The notes: generated by a model not told the origin, from the sequence alone. Shown: positions 14,297-21,193, counted from the first letter of the stretch. The stretch: 23,893 bases of DNA from Lysobacterales bacterium (GCA_026196445.1 JAPHTE010000433.1:1-23893); one strand, 5' to 3'. Translations and numbers: made by a program.

Positions 14297-15234
14297 CTTT
14301 TTTAAAAATATTAAAACGCGCGTTGGTCTTATTTCCAGCTGTGTTACTCACGCTTGCGTATGTTTCACCAGGCCTGGCGTTGGATTCACAAAAGGACACC
14401 CAACAACAGGCTGAAAACCATCAGGTGAGCATCGAAGCCTGGCGGGCAAAACGGCACGCGAGTCTGTCTCGACCTGATGGCTGGTTGACGCTGGTCGGTC
14501 TCGAGTGGCTCAAGGAGGGGGAAAACCGCGTCGGTAGCAGTGCGGATAATGATATCCGCCTCGCCGGTGGCGTCGAGCATTGGGGTAGCGTGTTCGTAAA
14601 GGGTGACGAACTGCGTTTTGTCAGCGCTGATACAGAAAACGTATCCATTGACGGTGAGCCTTCCGCCGAGGCGGAACTGGTCGCAGATGTTGCTGGAGAG
14701 CCCACGCTGGTGGCGAGTGGCAAGGTGAGTTTCTATGTCATTTTTAGAGAGTCCTACGCCCTCCGGGTCAAGGACTCACAGGCCCCGGCGTTGTTGAATT
14801 TTGAAGGCGTGGACAATTATCCGGTCGACCTGTCCTGGCGCATCGATGGTCGTTTCATCCAGGCCGAACAGGGTACGGCCATCGAAATTTCCAACGTGCT
14901 TGGACAGGTCAATGAAATGCCGATATTCGGTAGCTTTGAGTTTGACCGGGACGGAACAACCCACAAACTGCTGGCCATAGGTGATGCGCATTCCCGCGAC
15001 CTGTGGTTTATTTTTGCCGACCGCACCACTGGCCATGGCACTTACGGGGCCGGACGTTTCCTGTACAGCGAGGGCATGCCGGCAAACGGCCGCCTGGTGG
15101 TTGATTTCAACAAGGCTTATAACCCACCCTGTGCGTTCAACCCCTATTCAACCTGCCCCTTACCTCCGCAGGAAAACCGGTTGGACCTGAAAGTGACCGC
15201 TGGCGAAAAAGATTTTCACCCACACTCCGGGTAA
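14293..15234 (+). CDS. Exported DUF1684 protein, last gene of the rml-manC operon
   Basis: The 313-residue protein has an N-terminal hydrophobic stretch (about 9-29) that reads as a signal peptide or anchor. The DUF1684 domain runs from about 46 to the end: GWLTLVGLEWLKEGENRVGSSADNDIRL (63-90), then the closing signature AYNPPCAFNPYSTCPLPPQENRL. The GSSADNDIRL piece looks like the phosphopeptide loop of FHA-type folds, a resemblance I infer rather than a proven homology. The domain has no settled function. Its start overlaps the manC stop (ATGA), so it is translated with sugar-nucleotide enzymes although it should end up outside the cytoplasm. A role in the polysaccharide made from these sugars is inference from context. 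It converges with the enoyl-CoA hydratase gene across 48 bases that hold only a weak hairpin. Confidence 0.8.
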   Translation: MTFLKILKRALVLFPAVLLTLAYVSPGLALDSQKDTQQQAENHQVSIEAWRAKRHASLSRPDGWLTLVGLEWLKEGENRVGSSADNDIRLAGGVEHWGSVFVKGDELRFVSADTENVSIDGEPSAEAELVADVAGEPTLVASGKVSFYVIFRESYALRVKDSQAPALLNFEGVDNYPVDLSWRIDGRFIQAEQGTAIEISNVLGQVNEMPIFGSFEFDRDGTTHKLLAIGDAHSRDLWFIFADRTTGHGTYGAGRFLYSEGMPANGRLVVDFNKAYNPPCAFNPYSTCPLPPQENRLDLKVTAGEKDFHPHSG

Positions 15235-15282
15235 ATGAACGTTTGAGCGGTTAAAACCGTTCTGGCCGGTGTATTCTCGGCG

Positions 15283-16065
15283 CTAGACGCCCCTGAAGAC
15301 TGCCTTGCGTTTTTCCAGGAAAGCCGTAGTGCCTTCGCGCATGTCTTTTGTCCGGCAGATCTTTATAAATTGGTCTTTTTCAATCTTGAGACCGTCTTCG
15401 AGCGGCAGGTCCATACCCTGATTGACTGCATCGATGATGCTGCGCATGGCACGTGGTGCTGATTTTGCCAGGTGCGCCGCCAGTTTGTGGGTCGCACTGG
15501 CTAAATCCTGCTGCCCGACCACCTGGTTGAACAGACCCCAATCCAGCGCTTTCTGGGCGCTGATGGGCTTACCGGTCAGCATCATCTCCAGGCTGCGGCC
15601 ACTGCCGGTGATCCGGGTCAGTCTTTGCGTACCGCCAAAACCCGGGATGATACCCAGCGTGATTTCCGGCAAGCCGATCAAGGCGTTGTCCGAGGCGATT
15701 CGCAATGTACAGGCCAACGCCAGTTCACAACCACCTCCCAGTGCATAGCCATTCACCGCCGCGATCACCGGTTTGCCGAGATGCTGGATCTTGTTCATTG
15801 TCGCGTGACCAAGGTCGCCGAATGCGCGGATACCATTTTCATCAAGGGCCTGGATTTCAGCAATATCGGCACCTGCTACGAACGCCTTATCACCTGCACC
15901 GGTGATGACCACGACTCGGATTTCATCGTCACTTGCCGCCTGGTCGATGGCCTGGCTCAGTTCTTCGATGGTCCGTGTGTTCAGCGCATTGAGGCTTTTC
16001 GGGCGATCGATGGTAATGCGCATGGTGCGCTGGTCGGTGTCGACTTGGATGTTTGAGGATTTCAT
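15283..16065 (-). CDS. Enoyl-CoA hydratase, crotonase family
   Basis: The 260-residue crotonase-fold protein hydrates trans-2-enoyl-CoA esters in fatty-acid or short-chain acyl-CoA breakdown. Both catalytic glutamates are present: Glu114 in GGGCELAL and Glu134 in LPEITLGIIPGFGGTQRL. The oxyanion-hole segment AFVAGADI (61-68) is also intact. Length and motifs fit stand-alone hydratases such as those acting on crotonyl-CoA; exact chain length is not readable. AGGTG just before the ATG serves as ribosome site and lies in an inverted repeat. It stands alone on the minus strand, downstream of a small membrane-protein gene. Confidence 0.9.
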   Translation of the reverse strand: MKSSNIQVDTDQRTMRITIDRPKSLNALNTRTIEELSQAIDQAASDDEIRVVVITGAGDKAFVAGADIAEIQALDENGIRAFGDLGHATMNKIQHLGKPVIAAVNGYALGGGCELALACTLRIASDNALIGLPEITLGIIPGFGGTQRLTRITGSGRSLEMMLTGKPISAQKALDWGLFNQVVGQQDLASATHKLAAHLAKSAPRAMRSIIDAVNQGMDLPLEDGLKIEKDQFIKICRTKDMREGTTAFLEKRKAVFRGV

Positions 16066-16069
16066 TCAC

Positions 16070-16097
16070 GCACCTCATTTCTGGGATTGAGAGGTGC
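16070..16097. promoter_or_regulatory. Inverted repeat at the enoyl-CoA hydratase ribosome site
   Basis: GCACCTC (16070-16076) and GAGGTGC (16091-16097) form perfect 7-bp arms around 14 bases, starting 4 bases upstream of the hydratase ATG. One arm overlaps the ribosome site on the minus strand. It could be an operator or an mRNA hairpin that hides the ribosome site. No T-run follows on either strand, so it is not a terminator. Confidence 0.35.
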
Positions 16098-16157
16098 ATT
16101 GTAAGGGATTCAGGATGACGCGTGTGCCGGCGGGATATATTTCCTGCGTGTCTTGGG

Positions 16158-16185
16158 GAGGTGTGCTCGTTGAGGTGTGCCCGTT
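16158..16185. repeat. Two 14-bp tandem repeats
   Basis: GAGGTGTGCTCGTT is followed directly by GAGGTGTGCCCGTT, with 13 of 14 bases identical. The pair lies in the 134-base gap between the hydratase and the small membrane-protein gene. The core GAGGTG recurs in the inverted repeat at 16070-16097. A regulator site or replication slippage are both possible. Confidence 0.6.
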
Positions 16186-16199
16186 GATGCCCTGCCGGG

Positions 16200-16343
16200 T
16201 TATTCTTCGGTGGGCTCGATAGCCGCCAAACGGCGTTCCTGGAAGTTCCTGCGCAGCATGTAATAAAGAGCCACCCAGACCGAAGCAAACAGGGGTATCG
16301 TCTCTACCAGAGCGCTGCTTGTGTTGGATTCAAATTGGTTCAT
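16200..16343 (-). CDS. Small single-pass membrane protein, 47 residues
   Basis: A complete ATG-to-TAA frame encodes MNQFESNTSSALVETIPLFA (first 20 residues), a hydrophobic helix through about residue 30 (ending VWVALYYML), and a charged tail with RRNFQERR and an acidic end. Positive charges just after the helix suggest the N-terminus faces out and the tail faces the cytoplasm. AAGGA lies about 10 bases before the ATG. It is 156 bases downstream of pspC on the same strand and upstream of the enoyl-CoA hydratase gene. I do not recognise a family. The combination of ribosome site, helix and charge pattern makes it likely to be real; involvement with the Psp membrane-stress proteins is only a guess from position. 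Confidence 0.6.
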   Translation of the reverse strand: MNQFESNTSSALVETIPLFASVWVALYYMLRRNFQERRLAAIEPTEE

Positions 16344-16499
16344 GTTTATCTAATCCTTTGCTTGTCATGGTCAGGTAATCTATGGCTTTGTTACTCAGAC
16401 TACCCCGTCTCTAATTAGTTGACGTGAGAAACGTCCAATTCGTTACAAAACAACTTGATAATCATTCCCTTTACCGCAATCCCGTGCTTGAACAAGTCG

Positions 16500-16895
16500 T
16501 TAGCGCGAGTGCCTGCCCAACTCCCGGTCCATTTCGAACTCTTTCGACGTGACATAAGTCTCCATCTTCTGCAAACGCAGGTCGAGTTCACGAAACCGGT
16601 GGCTGAGGTTACTGAAAACATCCGACGGCGCCATGCTCACACCACGCCAGAATTTCTCCTGGCTTTCGTCCTGGTAGAGGGCTTCGGGCTTGACCGGCAG
16701 GATTATGGCCAGGATGATGTATGCCGGTACCACGAACGGGAAGAAGAACAGCGTGCCCAATACGACGACGAGCCGTAACCCCTTCCTGTTGAGACCGAAA
16801 TAGTTGGCCAGCCCGGCACACACACCTGCCAGTATGGCGTTGTCCTTGTCCCGGTAAAGACGGTGGGGATTATTTCGTTCGTTGACAGCATTCAT
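16500..16895 (-). CDS. pspC: Phage shock protein C, membrane PspC-domain protein
   Basis: The 131-residue protein has the PspC domain: RLYRDKDNAILAGVCAGLAN (12-31), then a long hydrophobic segment (about 41-67). A cytosolic tail follows with a predicted coiled stretch (SHRFRELDLRLQKMETYV). PspC sits in the inner membrane with PspB and senses envelope damage, drawing PspA away from its regulator. I chose ATG 16895, whose ATGA overlaps the pspB stop; a longer frame from 16982 only covers pspB in another frame. It is the last recognisable gene of the pspABC operon. Confidence 0.92.
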   Translation of the reverse strand: MNAVNERNNPHRLYRDKDNAILAGVCAGLANYFGLNRKGLRLVVVLGTLFFFPFVVPAYIILAIILPVKPEALYQDESQEKFWRGVSMAPSDVFSNLSHRFRELDLRLQKMETYVTSKEFEMDRELGRHSR

Positions 16896-17110
16896 GACTG
16901 CTGCCTCCAGGTCGGTGCTTCGATGTCCAGGATTCGTTCCAGCGTCTGGATACGGTCCTCCATGCGCTTGGTGGACTCCCACACCTCGGTCAGCATTTTT
17001 TCGTCCTCAGCTGTCAGGCCTTTGGACATTCTTATCTTGGTGGTGTAGTGAAAGATGATCCACAACGGCGCGCAAACGGTCAGAAATACAATGGCAATTA
17101 CTTCACCCAT
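16892..17110 (-). CDS. pspB: Phage shock protein B
   Basis: The 72-residue protein has one N-terminal membrane helix (about 3-22, VIAIVFLTVCAPLWIIFHY) and a cytosolic helix with a heptad pattern (ESTKRMEDRIQTLERILD), the standard PspB form and length. It pairs with PspC as the membrane sensor of the phage shock response. Its ATG lies 2 bases after the pspA stop and its TGA overlaps the pspC ATG, so the three genes are translated as a unit. Confidence 0.92.
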   Translation of the reverse strand: MGEVIAIVFLTVCAPLWIIFHYTTKIRMSKGLTAEDEKMLTEVWESTKRMEDRIQTLERILDIEAPTWRQQS

Positions 17111-17112
17111 GG

Positions 17113-17823
17113 TTATTTCTCCTGCTCGGCTTTGTTCGTCTTATTGGCTTTTTCAGCTTTTTCGGTTTTGTTGACCTTGGCTTTCAATGCTGCGAGTTCG
17201 TCCTCGACTCGGTCATTGTCTTCGAGGCCTGCGATCTCTTCGGCCAGGCCCTTGCGCCGGCCCATTTCCATCGATTCACCTTGCGCTTCGACCCGGTCGA
17301 TACGACGTTCAGCGTTTTCGAACCGAAACAACATCTCATCGATTGTGTCATCGTGAATGTGTTTACGCGCCGCCAACTGGGAGGTCGCCGTCTTGTGACG
17401 AATGACGATACTGCGCTGACGGGTCTTGGCGTCATTCAACTTGCTTTGTAACTGGGTGATATCCGAGTTGAACTTTTCGAGTTGCTCATCCAGCATTTTT
17501 GTTTCATGCCTGGTCTGCTCCATTTCATCAGCCAGGGCTTGCTTCTCGGCCAGCGCCGCCCGGGCCAGGTCTTCCCTGTCCTGGCGGATCGCCAGCTCCG
17601 CGCGCTTGGCCCAGCCTTCCTGTTCACGTTCCAGGAAATCGAGGTAACGGTTCTGCTCCTTGCGGTCGGCGATGCACTTGGCCGCTGAAGAACGGATCTC
17701 AACCAGCGTATCTTCCATTTCCTGGATCATCAGCCGGATAATTTTCTCCGGGTCTTCAGCTTTTTCCAGCAAGGAATTGATATTGGCGTTGATAATATCG
17801 GTGAATCTGGAAAAAATACTCAT
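17113..17823 (-). CDS. pspA: Phage shock protein A
   Basis: The 236-residue protein is the PspA/IM30 coiled-coil effector that polymerises on damaged inner membrane. The N-terminal amphipathic helix MSIFSRFTDIINANINSLLE and the EDPEKIIRLMIQEMEDTL motif are nearly those of E. coli PspA. Long charged helices follow. The C-terminal tail here is Lys/Ala-rich (about 219-236). I chose ATG 17823 because AGGAG lies 8 bases upstream and the family starts with MSIFSRF; the longer frame from 17934 would read through the promoter. A sigma-54 promoter precedes it. Confidence 0.96.
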   Translation of the reverse strand: MSIFSRFTDIINANINSLLEKAEDPEKIIRLMIQEMEDTLVEIRSSAAKCIADRKEQNRYLDFLEREQEGWAKRAELAIRQDREDLARAALAEKQALADEMEQTRHETKMLDEQLEKFNSDITQLQSKLNDAKTRQRSIVIRHKTATSQLAARKHIHDDTIDEMLFRFENAERRIDRVEAQGESMEMGRRKGLAEEIAGLEDNDRVEDELAALKAKVNKTEKAEKANKTNKAEQEK

Positions 17824-17862
17824 AGTTCGTGCTCCTGCGAAAAATTCTGTAGCAGTATTAAT

Positions 17863-17877
17863 GCACGCTTCGTGCCA
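17863..17877 (-). promoter_or_regulatory. Sigma-54 promoter of pspABC
   Basis: The minus strand reads TGGCACG-AAGC-GTGC. This matches the -24/-12 consensus TGGCACG-N4-TTGC at all positions but one, with the invariant GG and GC at the right spacing. Transcription should start near 17852, about 29 bases before the pspA ATG. psp operons elsewhere use sigma-54 with the activator PspF, so the site fits its gene. Confidence 0.85.
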
Positions 17878-17959
17878 AAATTTGTACCGTCTGTAACATA
17901 CGGATATTGAAGCGGTTTTATTTATATTGTGCAAATTTGGTGAAATTATCTCTTCAGGT

Positions 17960-17978
17960 GTTGGTTAAATTAGCCAAC
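17960..17978. promoter_or_regulatory. 19-bp dyad, candidate activator site for psp
   Basis: GTTGGTTAAATTAGCCAAC is a near-perfect palindrome with one T-G mismatch about a central A. Its centre lies about 117 bases upstream of the predicted psp transcription start. That falls within the distance range at which enhancer-binding proteins such as PspF act on sigma-54 promoters. Assignment to PspF is inference; it could also serve the divergent FKBP gene. Confidence 0.4.
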
Positions 17979-18049
17979 AGGTGGTTGAACTCGAGACGGC
18001 CGGCACAGTCTATCTGGCTGTTCAGGGTCGAATTGAATTGACCTGGGGC

Positions 18050-18079
18050 ATGACATTTCCAAGGTTGCTCATGTAGAAT
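18050..18079 (+). promoter_or_regulatory. Possible sigma-70 promoter of the FKBP gene
   Basis: ATGACA (18050-18055) and TAGAAT (18074-18079) are separated by 18 bases, each with one mismatch to consensus. Transcription would begin near 18086, giving a leader of about 50 bases before the start codon. Confidence 0.4.
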
Positions 18080-18138
18080 AGCCACCCTTTATAAACGGCG
18101 AAAAGCCCGAAAGCTGAAATCCTCTGGAGGAATACTCA

Positions 18139-18822
18139 ATGCGATCCACACTCGCACTTACAATTTTAATCATGCTGGTATCAGGCTCTGTCCTGGCCCA
18201 GGGTGTCGAAACAGATAAAGACAAGCTCAGCTATGCAGTAGGCTGGGACATCGGTGCCGATATCAAGCGGCGCAGTACTGAATTCAACGTGGAATCTCTG
18301 ATCACCGCCATTCGTGACGCGGTCGCAGAGAACGATCCCAAGGTCAGCGTGGAAGAGATGCGCACCCTGTTGACGGACCTCCAGGAAAAGGTACGTGCCG
18401 AGCAGGTCGAACAATTCCGTAAATTGTCTGAAGAAAACCAGGCCAAGAGCGAGGCATTCCTGGAAGCCAACAAGTCCAAGACCGGAATTGTCGTACTGCC
18501 CAGTGGCGTCCAGTACCGCATTATCGAAGAAGGTGAAGGGCCACGTCCTGGACTCGAAAGCAAGGTTTCCGTGCACTATCGCGGCTCCAAGATGGATGGA
18601 CATGAATTTGACAGTTCATTTGCCCGCGGCACCCCGGAAGAATTTAACGTGAATGCAGTGCTGCCGGGCTGGCAGGAAGTCCTGCCGCTGATGAAAGCAG
18701 GTTCGACCTGGCAGGTTTTCCTTCCGCCTGAGCTGGCATTTGGCGCCCGCGGCAACCCACCGGTTGGCCCGAACGAGGCTCTGATGTTCGATCTGAAACT
18801 GATTGAAATTCTCCCGCAATAG
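18139..18822 (+). CDS. Periplasmic FKBP-type peptidyl-prolyl isomerase, Mip/FkpA-like
   Basis: The 227-residue protein has a signal peptide (residues 1-20, ending SVLA-Q). A helical N-terminal dimerisation region (about 24-112) begins KLSYAVGWDIGADIKRR. The C-terminal FKBP domain (about 118-225) follows. The latter shows VSVHYRGSKMDGHEFDSS, the LPGWQEVLPLMKAGSTWQVFLPPELAFG stretch and a closing FDLKLIEI strand. This is the layout of Mip, FkpA and FklB, and it should assist folding in the periplasm. GGAGG lies 8 bases before the ATG and a strong terminator follows, so it is a single-gene unit. It is divergent from pspA, which may or may not mean shared stress control. Confidence 0.9.
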   Translation: MRSTLALTILIMLVSGSVLAQGVETDKDKLSYAVGWDIGADIKRRSTEFNVESLITAIRDAVAENDPKVSVEEMRTLLTDLQEKVRAEQVEQFRKLSEENQAKSEAFLEANKSKTGIVVLPSGVQYRIIEEGEGPRPGLESKVSVHYRGSKMDGHEFDSSFARGTPEEFNVNAVLPGWQEVLPLMKAGSTWQVFLPPELAFGARGNPPVGPNEALMFDLKLIEILPQ

Positions 18823-18838
18823 GATTTATCCATTATCT

Positions 18839-18871
18839 AGCCGGGCAGCGTCTGTTGCCCGGCTTTTTTTT
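18839..18871 (+). terminator. Rho-independent terminator of the FKBP gene
   Basis: A 9-bp stem (AGCCGGGCA at 18839-18847 with TGCCCGGCT at 18856-18864) closes an 8-base loop and runs into eight T residues. It lies 17 bases after the stop codon. Confidence 0.93.
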
Positions 18872-18968
18872 GCCTGCTGAAAAGGTAAACCATCCGTCTT
18901 TCCCGGGGTGGGGTTTCTTTCCGGAAAGGTCTGTTCAGTGTTGCGCAGGCTTAGTACCATAACCATCT

Positions 18969-19586
18969 ATGCCTTCTGAATTGTACCGTGCCCTGTTCGA
19001 TGCAGTATCACCGTTCGATGCGGGTGTGGCTGCGCTTGAGGTCAAGGATTTTGGCAGGCCAGGCCCTGCCGAGGCACGCCCCGGCCGTACCGCGGCCGTG
19101 CTGGTACCCATCCTCGATAAACCGGAGCCGGAAATTCTATTGACGGTGCGCGCCGACACCTTGCCGCAGCATCCTGGCCAGGTCAGTTTTCCTGGTGGCG
19201 CGGTCGACCGGGAAGACCGCTCAGCAATCTCCACCGCCCTGCGCGAGGCGGAGGAGGAGATTGGGCTGGATTTCTCCCAGGTCTCTCCAGTGGGTTTCCT
19301 TGACCGTCTGGATACGATTTCTGATTACCGTGTCCTGCCGGTGGTCGGCCTGATTGATCCAATGTTTGTCTGGAAACCCAACGAGTACGAGGTATCCGAG
19401 GTGTTCACCGTGCCGATGAAACTGGCGGTTAATTACGACAACTACACGCACCATCGATATGAACGGAATGGCAGAACCGGTGTGACTTCGTCATTGCAGT
19501 GGCAGGGTCACATAATATGGGGTATCACGGCTGGCATCCTGCTGAACCTGGGTCACCGCCTGGGCAATTGGAATGGAACGAAATGA
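18969..19586 (+). CDS. NUDIX hydrolase, probable CoA pyrophosphatase
   Basis: The 205-residue protein carries the signature of the NudL/YeaB coenzyme A pyrophosphatases: LLTVRADTLPQHPGQVSFPGGAVD (57-80) ahead of the NUDIX box, whose second half is REAEEEIGL (92-100), with metal-binding glutamates 96 and 97. Such enzymes split CoA into phosphopantetheine and 3',5'-ADP. The first glutamate region of the box is slightly longer than the general NUDIX rule, which is usual for this subfamily. The ribosome site is weak. The stop overlaps the sulfurtransferase ATG, so the two genes are translated together. Substrate is inferred from family. Confidence 0.85.
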   Translation: MPSELYRALFDAVSPFDAGVAALEVKDFGRPGPAEARPGRTAAVLVPILDKPEPEILLTVRADTLPQHPGQVSFPGGAVDREDRSAISTALREAEEEIGLDFSQVSPVGFLDRLDTISDYRVLPVVGLIDPMFVWKPNEYEVSEVFTVPMKLAVNYDNYTHHRYERNGRTGVTSSLQWQGHIIWGITAGILLNLGHRLGNWNGTK

Positions 19587-20431
19587 CGTCAAGAAAGATT
19601 CTTTACACAGCACATGAATTGCACGCCACCATGCAGGATGGCGACTGCGTCATCGCAGACTGCCGCCATGAATTGGCCAGGCCTGATATTGGCCGTGACC
19701 ACTATCTCGAGGGACATATTCCCGGCGCGGTCTATGCTCACCTGGAAGAGGACCTATCCAGCGCGGTGACCGCTACCAGCGGCCGCCACCCTTTGCCGGG
19801 CCCGGATGCGTTCGCTGCATTCCTGGCCCGCAGCGGCTGGTCACCCGGAAAACTGCTGGTGGCGTATGACGATGCGGGCGGTGCGATCGCTTCACGCTTG
19901 TGGTGGCTGATGAAATATTTTGGACACGATTGCGGCGCCTTGCTCGACGGCGGTATCCAAGCCTGGTGTGATGCTGGTTTTGAACTCGAAAACGGGGCAG
20001 CGACGGCCGGGCGGGCGCCAACGGCGGATTTGAGTCCACAAGCTGGCATGGTGCTATCCACCCCGGACGTCACCCGCGACCTGCCGGTGCAAAAGATCGT
20101 CCTGGTGGACGCCCGTGCAAACGAGCGGTTCAAAGGCGAGGTGGAGCCCATCGATCCGGTGGCGGGACATGTACCGGGCGCAGTTAATTATCCGTATACC
20201 GAGGTGTTGACCCCAGGGGGTATATTCAAACCGGTCGAAAACATCCGGCGTGGGTTTGAAAGCTTGCGTGGCGATCGTCCCGCAGAGGAACTGGTACACA
20301 TGTGCGGTTCAGGCGTGACGGCTTGCCTGAACCTGTTTGCCAGCGAGTTGGCCGGCCTGCCATGCGGAAAATTGTATGCCGGGTCCTGGAGCGAATGGTG
20401 CCGGGATGCATCCCGGCCGGTTAAACCCTGA
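19583..20431 (+). CDS. Two-domain sulfurtransferase, 3-mercaptopyruvate type
   Basis: The 282-residue protein has two rhodanese domains. The first (about 5-135) has DCRHEL, GHIPGAVYAHLEEDLS and ASRLWWLMKYFGH. The second (about 158-275) has VLVDARANERFKGEVEPIDPVAGHVPGAVNYPY and the active-site loop CGSGVTA with Cys241. That loop is the form found in 3-mercaptopyruvate sulfurtransferase (SseA) rather than the CRKGVTA of thiosulfate sulfurtransferase, so mercaptopyruvate is the likelier sulfur donor. I set the start at 19583, overlapping the NUDIX stop as ATGA, with GGAACG before it; the longer frame from 19499 only covers the NUDIX gene. A perfect palindrome (20401-20416) lies in its last codons, without a T-run. 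It converges with the next gene across 6 bases. Confidence 0.88.
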   Translation: MTSRKILYTAHELHATMQDGDCVIADCRHELARPDIGRDHYLEGHIPGAVYAHLEEDLSSAVTATSGRHPLPGPDAFAAFLARSGWSPGKLLVAYDDAGGAIASRLWWLMKYFGHDCGALLDGGIQAWCDAGFELENGAATAGRAPTADLSPQAGMVLSTPDVTRDLPVQKIVLVDARANERFKGEVEPIDPVAGHVPGAVNYPYTEVLTPGGIFKPVENIRRGFESLRGDRPAEELVHMCGSGVTACLNLFASELAGLPCGKLYAGSWSEWCRDASRPVKP

Positions 20432-20437
20432 GTGATA

Positions 20438-21193
20438 TCAGCCTTTATTCTTCAGCTTGGTCACGAAATCATGCAACACGACCTGTGTTTCATCTGAAAA
20501 CCATGAATTGGTGAGAGCATCTGCGGCGACACCAGTGATCGTGGAAAAAGCCTGTTTCAAATCGGTGCGCGCAATTTCCCGGTTGGCCAGCATGGTGTCG
20601 CGTGGCAGGGCCAAAAGCTCTTCACACCACTGCACGGCGTGCCCGACGGTGTCTTCGTATCCGTCTTGCAGCGCATCGACCAGCTGAATTTCCAGGGCTT
20701 GCTGCGGCGAAATCAAGGTGCCCGGCACGATCAATTTCTCAGCGATCCGGGGCCCGACCACACGCGCCATGGCCTGCTGCAATAAAGGCGGTAATACCAG
20801 CCCGACCCGGGTTTCATTCAGGCCGATCCTGTATGCACCGCGGCTCATGACACGGTAGTCGGCCATCAGGCTGAGCAGTGCGCCACCTGCCGGGGCGTGG
20901 CCTGTAATCGCCACCGCCACCGGCACAGGTGCACAGGCGATAGCTTCCATCAGGCCGATGAAGTCGTACCAGAACGCCAGCATGTCCGTGCGGCCCAGAG
21001 GCAGCAGTTCCACCACGTCAAGGCCGGCGGAAAGAATTCCGGGTAACCCCGAAAGCACGACCGCGTCCGCTTGTTTTACCGCATCGTTTAGCGCTGCGAA
21101 TTGCAGACCGACGAACTCGGGGTTGAGTGCATTGACCGGTGGCCGCGCCATGCGGATTTCCCGGGTACTGCCATGATCGATGATTTCCAGCAT
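20438..21193 (-). CDS. Delta3-Delta2-enoyl-CoA isomerase, ECI1-like
   Basis: The 251-residue crotonase-fold protein resembles mitochondrial ECI1 more than hydratases: ITGHAPAGGALLSLMADYRVM (97-116 and on) and YRIGLNETRVGLVLPP (121-136). The first hydratase glutamate is replaced (Leu106), while Glu127 in LNET, the single catalytic base of ECI1-type isomerases, is kept. It should shift 3-enoyl-CoA double bonds to the 2-position so that unsaturated fatty acids can enter beta-oxidation. The gene lies 30 bases downstream of the uvrA stop on the same strand, and no terminator is visible between them, so a shared transcript is likely. Family is firm; the substrate is inferred. Confidence 0.82.
   Translation of the reverse strand: MLEIIDHGSTREIRMARPPVNALNPEFVGLQFAALNDAVKQADAVVLSGLPGILSAGLDVVELLPLGRTDMLAFWYDFIGLMEAIACAPVPVAVAITGHAPAGGALLSLMADYRVMSRGAYRIGLNETRVGLVLPPLLQQAMARVVGPRIAEKLIVPGTLISPQQALEIQLVDALQDGYEDTVGHAVQWCEELLALPRDTMLANREIARTDLKQAFSTITGVAADALTNSWFSDETQVVLHDFVTKLKNKG

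Larger units (their letters stand above)
17824..18138. other. Divergent control region between pspA and the FKBP gene
   Basis: This 315-base gap holds no gene that I can support. From left to right it contains the pspA leader, the sigma-54 promoter, an AT-rich stretch (about 17880-17950, suitable for DNA bending), a 19-bp dyad at 17960-17978, and a possible sigma-70 promoter for the FKBP gene (18050-18079). The pspF activator gene, divergent from pspA in E. coli, is absent here. Confidence 0.7.

Noticed and set aside
15245..15262. Weak hairpin between the DUF1684 gene and the enoyl-CoA hydratase gene
   Set aside because: The arms are short (about 4-6 bp, AT-containing) and no T-run follows on either strand.
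16457..16466. Possible Fur box half, GATAATCATT
   Set aside because: Only about half of the 19-bp consensus matches, and no iron-related gene is nearby.
16442..16492. Tiny 16-codon ORF with AAAGGGA ribosome-like site downstream of pspC (minus strand)
   Set aside because: It is too short and shows no helix or motif; chance is the simplest explanation.
17824..17934. Longer pspA start at 17934
   Set aside because: It would read through the sigma-54 promoter and lacks a ribosome site; MSIFSRF is the family start.
18917..18928. Perfect 12-bp palindrome CTTTCCGGAAAG before the NUDIX gene
   Set aside because: It is short and isolated, with no T-run or recurrence in the window; too little to call an operator.
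20401..20416. Palindrome CCGGGATGCATCCCGG at the end of the sulfurtransferase gene
   Set aside because: It is inside coding sequence with no T-run on either strand, so I did not call it a terminator.
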